Part shown: piece after piece, positions 55,861 to 64,000 of the stretch
Position numbering within the stretch: the stretch's first letter is position 1
Layout of the letters: the number at the start of each line of letters is the position of its first letter
Translations under genes and position numbers: made by a program
The notes under the pieces: generated by a model
Databases searched by the model: none
Told to the model about the DNA's origin: nothing
Seen by the model: the letters and a program-made list of their open reading frames with translations, nothing else
Assembly: GCA_963971535.1 (NCBI GenBank)
Contig: OZ020585.1
Span: forward strand, 27,753,249-27,817,248
Origin: Notolepis coatsorum
Taxonomy: Eukaryota; Chordata; Actinopteri; Aulopiformes; Paralepididae
Direction of reading: 5' to 3'
Length of the DNA stretch: 64,000 nt

Positions 55861-56520
55861 ACATTCAAATTTGTATTATTATTTCAGTGTTCAGGATGAT
55901 TTCCTTCTAGAATTGACAGGCTTGAACTACAGTACATGTATTTTATGTTGTATACAACAAAACCTTTATCTTCAAATAATCTAGCAACTGCAAAGTTCAG
56001 ATCAACGTTGTGGAGTAAAAAGTAGGATATTTAATATAAGTATTTAAGTATCTAGCTAAAATGGACATAGTCAAGTAACAGTAACAAAGTACTGTACCTC
56101 AAAACTGTACTCGAGAGTATTCAGTTACCCAGATAGCAAACTTGACATATAACTCACAATTTTCAACCTCAACCAAAGAAATTACGATTCTGATATAATT
56201 TCAACATTAAATCAGTGTCACTTTGCTCTCTGGGTACTTTCCACCTCCAGGGGGTTTTCCACATGAGAACATGAGACATTATTGTTATCAGCGGCTCAAA
56301 ATGAATACACTGTACTCCCCCTGATCATATACCTGTCCATTAAAACGCTTAAAATGAAAATCCCCTCCTCCCTGGCCTGGACAGCATTATACTATGAAAT
56401 ATCACCTCTTTTTTATACTTGAATAGTTATTCAATTTACATCACTAAAGCAAGATTATGTAGTCAGACACATGTCAGAAATAACATCTGTTGAAGGATCA
56501 CTGACAGAGAGGCCTCTTTG
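55861..56520. other. intergenic sequence with a Tol2-like scrap
   Basis: At 56010-56110, agtaaaaagtaggatattta, agtatctagctaaaat and caaagtactgtacctcaaaa resemble the 22520 Tol2-like element. The rest is unique. Confidence 0.4.
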
Positions 56521-57011
56521 ATGCCCTGCTCCCGGTGACAGGGTGTTTTTGGAGTGCGGATTTGCTCAGCGGTCTCTCGGCAGGTCAGTCATGGTCTCCA
56601 GGGGAGGTCTTGTATGTGATGCGTCCCCCTACCCACCTCTCTCTCCCTCTCCTCTCAATCCTCCTCTGCTCCTCCTCCTCTCTAAACCCTCCATGCTGGG
56701 GTGTCCATGGGCTCCCAGAACCAAACAAACAAATAAACAGAACAACAGTGAAAGCCATCTCTCTCCCAGACGAGGCTCGGGGAGCGATTGGGGAGAGATC
56801 TCTTGTTTGTTCTGCAGGCCAGTTCCATTTCACCGTGATGGCAGAGAGGGCCTCTCAGGACAGAGCTATACCATGCACTTCTGTTTGACTTCCAGAGGAG
56901 TGGGGGGGGGGGGGGCAAGGTGGTCCTTCGTCATCACCATATCATCCTCCAGAGTCCAGACCAATACACTAGTTGGCTCAATGGCAGCATAGGCCTCTAG
57001 CCTTTATCTAA

Positions 57012-57043
<32 letters not shown>

Positions 57044-58880
57044 ATACTCATTGTTATGCTCTTGGCCTTTACCAGACGTCTGGCTGGCTTGCTGGTGCTG
57101 TGGTGTTCCAGATGGGCACAAAGTCACCCGTTCATCTTTTGACCCCGTCTCTCTCTGACCCCGGGGTGCAGGCGCCATGGCGATCCAGCTATAGTCTGTG
57201 ATATTACACGATATTCTTCAACCATCTTAAACATTCCTTCACAGTAAAGGACAAGCCTTGCACATTACACATTACATTTACATTACAGTAATAACAAACT
57301 CGGATGGATAATCTGTCATTGCTACGGCTTCTTTTTATTTATTTAAAAAAATTTTTTAGCTGTGTGCTCTACAGAAATCACAGTGTATATTTAACTGTAC
57401 ATTAAAAGTACATTTGAAACCAAACACACCACGCCGGTGACGAATGTACTCCTATAGAGTAAAATATACACTGTGGTTTAATGGAATTGTAGCGATACAG
57501 TGTACTTGTTACAGTGCTAAATCCAATGCATAAGCTACAGCATGTAATTGGTTGGATTTTGTAGCACACGTTTCTGTATTGAAATTATCATCTCATTATA
57601 GTAGCCTGCAACCACTGTATCTGAGAATAGCCACACAAAAAAAAAGGTTGAGCGTTCTGTGTGTGTTTTCCTACGTCCTTGCTGGAGGACACAGGGGCCC
57701 AGGAAACTCCCTATCTCTAATCTCTAACGCAATCTCACACCGGAACAGGATTTATTTTCCCTATCTGTTTTTTTTTCTCCACATTAAGGCCCGGGTGACA
57801 AGTGAACGCAACAGCAGAGGGCATTTACACCTCAGTCTGTGTGTATTAAGAGACAGAAAAAAATCCCAAAACACGGCAAGTGTCTGACAAGATCAACTTT
57901 CCACTTCCCCTACCTGTTTACCTATCAACTGCCTAATAACTGGAATCTTTGGAGTTACGTGTGTGTGCCTATATAGACGGCAAATAATGTTAAGAATATG
58001 TTGGTGGAGACACGTTTTAAATTAGATTTGCTCAGCCCAGGCTTCAGTCTGTGTATTGCAATAAGAGGTCAAAGCAGTGTGTGTGGCTGGGTGGAGGACA
58101 TCAAGATGTCCTTTTGTATTTAAGACTGTTGAGGAGAGGAAATGAAAGCTAGGACCGAGTTCCTGCTCTGGGAAAATGCAGATGAGCTATATGGGTATGT
58201 TTGATTTGCTGACCCCAGCTGTGTCTGGAGAATTCCCCTGACCTGTCCTATGGACCGGTTGCTGTGTGGGGCCACACGTACCCTCCTGAAAAGGGAGGCG
58301 CAATACGCAACACCCCCCCTCCCTCCGCCTCCCCCTGAAAGGGCTGGCCATTGAACTCTCAGGCAAGTGGCAATATTTGCTCACCTGAAATACACACATC
58401 TTGCCAATTGGGGTCGGGGTGGGCCAGGGGCTAGAGAAGGGCCTCCTCACTGCAGCTGTGGCCCAGGGAGAGAGGAGACCAGGAAGTTTTGTGGCGGGGT
58501 GGGGTAGGGGCTCTCCTGGCGGGGGGCTGTTTAGCGGTGGCGGCCCCATTGTGTTTTATGTGAGGCAGGGGCCATATTTGTCTGAAGCTGCAGGAGGCTG
58601 ATGAGGTGCTAATCTGTTGAGTGGCTGTGTCATTGGGCCTCCGTTGCCAATAGCCTGTTAGCTGTCAGGGCCTGTAAAAAAAAAAATAGCACAATTTACG
58701 GGCCCCAGCCCATGGACTCTGCCAGGGGTGTCCGCGGGTAAGCAAACACAGATTGGACACTTATGTTGTAGCTCTGCTAGGGCGGGCTTTACCACCGGGC
58801 TCCTGGGGTGACACGTAGGCAGTCCCCTTTCAGCCCTCTTCATGAGCTGTCAGCCCCCTCTATGCTCCTCTGTAAACACT
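56521..58880. other. repeat-poor non-coding DNA
   Basis: No exon-like frames with family resemblance were seen. A run of 31 C lies at 57016-57046 and a G run at 56900-56912. The sequence is more GC-balanced than the transposon-rich region. Confidence 0.5.
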
Positions 58881-60110
58881 ACAAATTAGCCATCTGCATA
58901 TGGATGGGCCCTCGGGCCTTACAGGAAGGAGGCGACTGCCTGGAAGATACACGCTCCCCTCTGCAACAGACTAGATAAAAGGTCCCCACTATCGGCTTTT
59001 AATTTCTCTCTCTCTCTCGCAATAGACATATAAAATAAATTGGGATTTTTTTTTGTTGCTTTTGCCACAAATCTATATTTTGGAAAGCTGGTTAAATCTC
59101 AAAGGGACGCGAACTAAAGTGAATTAAAGTCTTTTGTTGTCTGAGACAGGTTCAAGTCGGCAGTCAGAGGTAATCCCAAACTTGAAATTCCCCATCAGCC
59201 TGGAATACAGATAAGACAGCAGGAGATATGAGGCCGACTGAAACACTGACTGACTGACTGACTGACTGACTGACTGACTGACTGAAACACTGACTGACTG
59301 ACTGACTGACTGACTGGCTGACTGACTGACTGACTGATGAAAAGAGAAGATGGGCCAAAAGCCCTCTGGCAGATCTAGAAGTGAGATGTGTCTGTTACCT
59401 CAACAAGCTCTCTCTCAGACGGACGCAGGCCAGTGAGTTTGAGGATGCCGTGCATATAGCAGATCACTCAGTGGTATATTGTGTGATGAAACAGACATTG
59501 TGCAAAATGATGCCAATGGTGAATTGGAATATAATATAATAGAATAGAATAGAATAATTTACAAACGACTACAAGGGAAGTATAGTCACGGAAAGAAGTT
59601 ATGTCCAAATCCAATAGAAAAGAGTAACTTTTGTGTAACTATGATGGAATGGATGTATATATATATATATGTCCTTTCCAGATCCGAAATCCCTTCAGCC
59701 GTGCATGATTCAAAAGGCCATTATAATGCACAACTTTTTAATCACCAGGGCCAAGTTTGCCTTCTTGTCAGCGCTGACGGGAACCTCTGACAGCGCGCTG
59801 TCCGGTTGTGAACGGCAATGGCTCGTCATGGATTATGGCAAGGGGTCTGATTGTAGTGATATTTAGACCCAGCGCTTCCCATGGGAGCCTGGCACTTTAA
59901 TTAACATAGCTCCACAGTGCCTCCACTGGCCCCCCTTGCTTTAATTGCCTTCAGTCTGTGATTAAATGTGTATTGACTCTGCAGTTGGCCCACTAATGAA
60001 TGACAATGTGCTGATTGGGTGACATTAAATCTTTTGGCCCCTAATACACATCCCATTCACGTGGCTTAGAGAGTTATTAGGCATTACATGCAGACTTGAT
60101 GTGCCTATAA
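58881..60110. other. possible conserved regulatory DNA
   Basis: Low-repeat sequence with homeodomain-like cores (ttaatta, taatga) and balanced composition, in the desert beyond prkd3. It is broken only by (TGAC)n at 59246-59337 and an ATAGA run at 59530-59560. Conservation is a guess. Confidence 0.25.
59246..59337. repeat. (TGAC)n microsatellite
   Basis: Two blocks of tetramer repeats separated by tgaaacac, about 20 units. Confidence 0.95.
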
Positions 60111-62143
60111 GCAGGTACATCTATGTCAAAGTGAAAGGTACAGTACATGGAGAATTACTGTCATGTATACGGGAATCCACATTAGTCCAATGGAACTCAG
60201 AACTCGTCAAATGCATGTTCACCCATTCGTTCCTCCGTTTATTCATCCATTCATTCATTGTTCCACAATGTTTTGAATATAGAAGATATATGGATATAAA
60301 ACAACTTCTGAGGAAAACTCCCATTTTAGTGCACTTCTCAATGGGAATTCACATCCCTGGTTTAACACTATACTCCAACCAACTAAGCTCCTGAAGACTA
60401 TAGTCTAATCTAGAGCTTCCTCTCCTCCTGCCTGTGTTCATTGATGTCATCTGATCTGAGCTTCCTATCTAGATCCCATAGGTTTCACATTCTACCCCTG
60501 TGGTCCCGTAGATACGGTGTCACCTTGTTTGATAAATGGAGGCTCGGTGGTCAACGTAGGTCATTCAACGTGAATAGGGGGAAAGTATTGCATCTGCAAG
60601 GCCCATGGAAACAGTGTACATACAACTAAAATCCAATGGCATTCCTGACTGCATTCCTCTCAATATCAAAAGATGCGTATTTGAGGATATCCTTAGCTCG
60701 TTTACGCCCTGTGTTTGCACCCCCCCCCCCCCCCCCCCCCCCCCCCTGACCTGGTTTGTGTGTGTGGTGGGGGGGGGGGGGCAGTGCAATAACGTTGGCC
60801 TCCCTCCCACTGCATCCCATCGCAATGGTGTTTTTATTTAGCCGGCTTGTGTGTCTTCCCAGTCCAGTCGCTTTTCACATTCGTTTCCAGGTAAACACTG
60901 TGTGGCCACGGCCACAAACCTGCAGCCAACAGGCGTTGTCACAGCTGTGGCAGATAATGGCGAGTCCAAACTCTGGCCCCCGACGCAGGAATGTTTACTG
61001 TCACCACAGGCGGGTTGGCAGCAAACAGTTCCCTTTCCATCTCTTTTTTTTTTTTGTCAGAAAAGAACAACCCCCTCGTTATTAATTTTATTTTGACGAA
61101 TCGCGAGCTTAACCTCCTGCCCCCCCCGGCGGCGTTTTGTGTGAAACGGTGGGTTCAGAGGGATACAAAGCAGCAGAACTAGAAAGACAAACGGGGGGAA
61201 TCTTAAGTGAATCTTTAAAGCTCAGCTGAAAGCCGGGGTGGAAAGAGAGAAAAAATTCCCTTACTTTGAAAGTGAAGCTTAAAGTAACACATTCCTGCCA
61301 ACAACTCCTGGGTGTTTGAGGGAATGTTCCAAGGGTTCCGCCTTTCTCACACACGAGAGCAGGGAGCGCCTGGGTTCCTTCCCCCCTGGCCCTGGTCCCG
61401 TCCGAGGCTCCCAGGCACCCGAGGATGACCCTCGGTTTGGGTGGAGGGGTGCTAACACTACCAGGCCCTGTGGTGTGACTTTAGGACTACGACCCCTGCG
61501 AAGGTGCTACAGTTTCACCCCGGGACGCCTTTTAGATCCATTAACTCATTAAGATTTCATTGCTTGACGTTTGTCCTCGTCATAATCAGAAAATAAATGA
61601 CACCCGACCGTGTGAAATCTAACACCGTCCATCACGGTTACTAATGGATCAGCAAGGTGACAGGTCTAGCAGCTCTGCCGTCTTGAAGGACCAGAGATGC
61701 AGGGCCCCAGAATCGGTTGCAGGGTATTGGGTATACCCTTATACCTGAGGCGTTCATCACTGGAAATAAGGCCTATACACTCACTAAAAGAGCAACTTGA
61801 CACATTCACATGTGCTTTGGCTTTTCTGTGTATAGGTGAAACACTTTACAGTGGAAAACATTTTCAGAGGTCTTGCACACATGGTTTTACAAATCCTTTA
61901 TGCACAACACATCTAGATTGCAGGTAAAGATTGGCCCTATTCAGATCCCAGAAATATTCCATTTTAGAGGGACCAATTGTATCTATTTCATTATATTATA
62001 TTATTTCTATGCTTTGCTTTTTGCTTATACAAATTACCCTCTGAAGGCCTGGAAATAGTGCATTTACCAGCTGAGTGACACAAGATACGGCTGGGGACAG
62101 AACATTTTATTTTACATGTTGGAAGGATTATGGTGAAAGATTA
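60111..62143. other. non-coding DNA with a long C run
   Basis: A run of about 28 C at 60719-60746 and a G run at 60769-60781; otherwise unique. Open frames over the C and G runs are artefacts. Confidence 0.5.
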
Positions 62144-62145
62144 TA

Positions 62146-62551
62146 GATCCACAAAGAATGGATTGCACGGACCAAGTTGCACTCTTACTTACAATTCATT
62201 ATGAATTGAAAATGGGGGACCCTGATGTAAACAAGACGAAAGTCTTTCTCTGGTCTGCAACCCCTTAACAATTGTGTGTATTGAGCCGTACTGTATTGTA
62301 CCCATTATGCAATCTGTTAATAAAGTTTTCATTCAATCAATCACAGTGCAGATTGATTGATTGAATGAAAGTTTTATTAACAGATTGCAGGATGGGTACA
62401 ATACAGTATGGCTCAATACACACAATTGTTAAGGGGTTGCAGACCAGAGAAAGACTTTCGTCTTGTTTACATCAGGGTCCCCCATTTTCAATTCATAATG
62501 AATTGTAAGTAAGGGTGCAACTTGCTCCGTGCAATCCATTCGTGGTGGATC
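62146..62551. mobile_element. 406-bp palindromic foldback element
   Basis: Arms of about 195 bases (gatccacaaagaatggattg ... ttcattcaatcaatca) are inverted around about eight bases (cagtgcag). TA flanks both ends (62144-62145, 62552-62553). The inner 150 bases of an arm occur singly at 7130-7292 and partly at 25395-25500. Confidence 0.85.
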
Positions 62552-62553
62552 TA

Positions 62554-64000
62554 GCCCTTAGCATCACAACATCCTGTGAACTCCATGTTCTCATAACTAA
62601 ATTTAACTGACCATTTTATTGCCAGATCTTTGATTGATATACACAGTACATTTCGCAGAGTAAAATTTACTCTGCAAAATTGACTGTGAGCTGGTTCGGC
62701 ACACATTAGAGTCATTTAGATTCACCAAAGTAAAACAGACGAGGAACAGAGGTCAGATTAGCCCATATTATCAACCCTATAGTCTGTGTTTTTGTTGTAA
62801 CAAATGATTAGCCTGTATGTCACAATTCCCACAGAATACAGCAGGTCTGAAAATTCTAAGGGTAAATATTCGAATGGTATAGTAGTTATCAATCATCATG
62901 TTTTGCTGCTGCAACAAGCAAATCCAGAGCCAAATAACCACACAATATTGTTATAGGTTTCCCTGTGAAACAGATGATAACTGAAGTGAAGCCGTCGACA
63001 CACACTTCTAACACATGTGAATTTATTTTTAAATGATCTTTCCTATAGTGCTTGAAACATTTGAGATAAGAAGTTAAAGAACCCCAAAAGGTTCTAAGTT
63101 GCACATTTAATTCATTCATTCAACCTTTATTTTCACTGTCAAGTTGACATTTTGACTGAGTGATCTCTCACATGAGGAGGTGGCAGAGTGTCTGACATCG
63201 TAGCGGGCATTCCTCACATGGTAGAGGACCGTTGAGAAGCAGCTAAAGGGACATAGCACCACCGTGACAGCAGGCCCAGGCAGTGTTGCACAATATATCC
63301 GCCATGTGAACCATGGAACCGGGACAATTACTGTTTTGGGTTGAAAATATAGCTATGTGTGTGATATGGGATTGCATACAGTGGGAATATAGGCATTTAT
63401 ATACAAATAAAATAAACATATAGGCTACATTCAGGCTGATACTGGTGCTTCTTCCCAAGGCACCAGTTAAATCTTTTTGTTGTTGTTTTTGACTGAATCC
63501 AAAATGTGACCTTCACCCATGTCTGTGGACATGTGGAGTGACTGTGGCACTGTGGCAGGTTGATGATTAACCTCAGAAATTAGCAACATGCCTCATTCAG
63601 GAACACAGTGTCATGCAGGTCATGGACAAATTTAAGATGTTGACTATTTGGTGACGGTAAATTCATGGGCATACCGCAGATGGTTTTTGTATGCAACTTG
63701 GTTGATAGTACTGACGGGAATGACGAGACTGCTGCCTACAGACATTTCTTAAATGTTTTAATATTATTATTATTATTTTCATTATTAGGCTATTATTATT
63801 TAGCAGTGGTTAAATAAATCAGCGAGTTCTATCAAAAGTGTTCAAATATACCTTAGCCTATAGCTTAAAAATGTTTAAAGAAAGAAAGAAAAAAAACACC
63901 ACGAGTTTAGGGAGCACAAACCATGAAAATATAGGGCTTATTTGTGTCCCCATAGCAATCCCTGCTATACGTGCAATCCCCAATCCTCAAACACACAGAG
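62554..64000. other. unique intergenic sequence to window edge
   Basis: No recognised gene or repeat array. There is a short ATT-rich stretch at 63760-63800. Confidence 0.45.

Noticed and set aside
55861..64000. A second host gene (for example qpct or cdc42ep3) downstream
   Set aside because: No frame with family-specific motifs and splice sites was found; the short open frames are unsupported.

Overview
The window comes from a repeat-rich vertebrate genome, almost certainly a ray-finned (teleost) fish. It has GT-AG introns, L2-, Rex1- and RTE-like LINEs, Tol2-like and GTF2IRD2-like hAT elements, tRNA-derived SINEs and very long CA/TG tracts. The only host protein-coding gene I can support is the 3' four-fifths of prkd3 (protein kinase D3) on the + strand. 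Fifteen exons run from 1684 to the TAG at 33452-33454 and encode about 708 residues: the end of C1a, all of C1b, an acidic linker, the PH domain, the CaMK-type kinase domain and a PRKD3-type C-terminus without a PDZ ligand. The 5' exons lie outside the window. The 3' UTR runs to about 34.9 kb, with AATAAA signals at 34095 and 34888.

The introns (1-33 kb) are inflated by private minisatellites with units of 10 to 42 bp and by nested transposons. Intron 2 holds a small array built from the exon 2/intron 2 junction itself, interrupted by a hAT MITE. It also holds an RTE-like LINE split by a 1.8-kb Harbinger-like element. Intron 4 has a hAT end and a palindromic repeat, and intron 5 a cytosine-poor 'cgattatggc' MITE. 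Intron 6 has a 42-bp VNTR whose unit resembles a 3' splice site joined to a 5' splice site, two (TG)n tracts of 180 to 240 bp, and a 24-bp VNTR invaded by an L2 and a Rex1-like LINE. Exon 10, which carries the VAIK lysine, lacks two single bases. This is either a sequencing error or a real lesion.

From 35 to 56 kb there is no host gene. The region holds a 34-bp VNTR split by a SINE, TTAA-flanked MITEs, and a young non-coding LTR element (39735-46542) with 2.4-kb LTRs packed with tandem repeats. It also holds a hAT transposase fossil with a recognisable intron, and a four-level nest (TA-flanked element > L2 > hAT > tRNA-like repeat) at 51.1-55.9 kb. From 56 to 64 kb the DNA is lower in repeats and non-coding; part of it (58.9-60.1 kb) could be conserved regulatory sequence, but I cannot test that here.

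I found no CRISPR array, operon, or new protein-based system. The most unusual signals are splice-site-bearing tandem repeats next to exons, exactly reconstructable nested insertions, the repeat-built LTR element, and a recurrent multi-arm palindrome seen four times.
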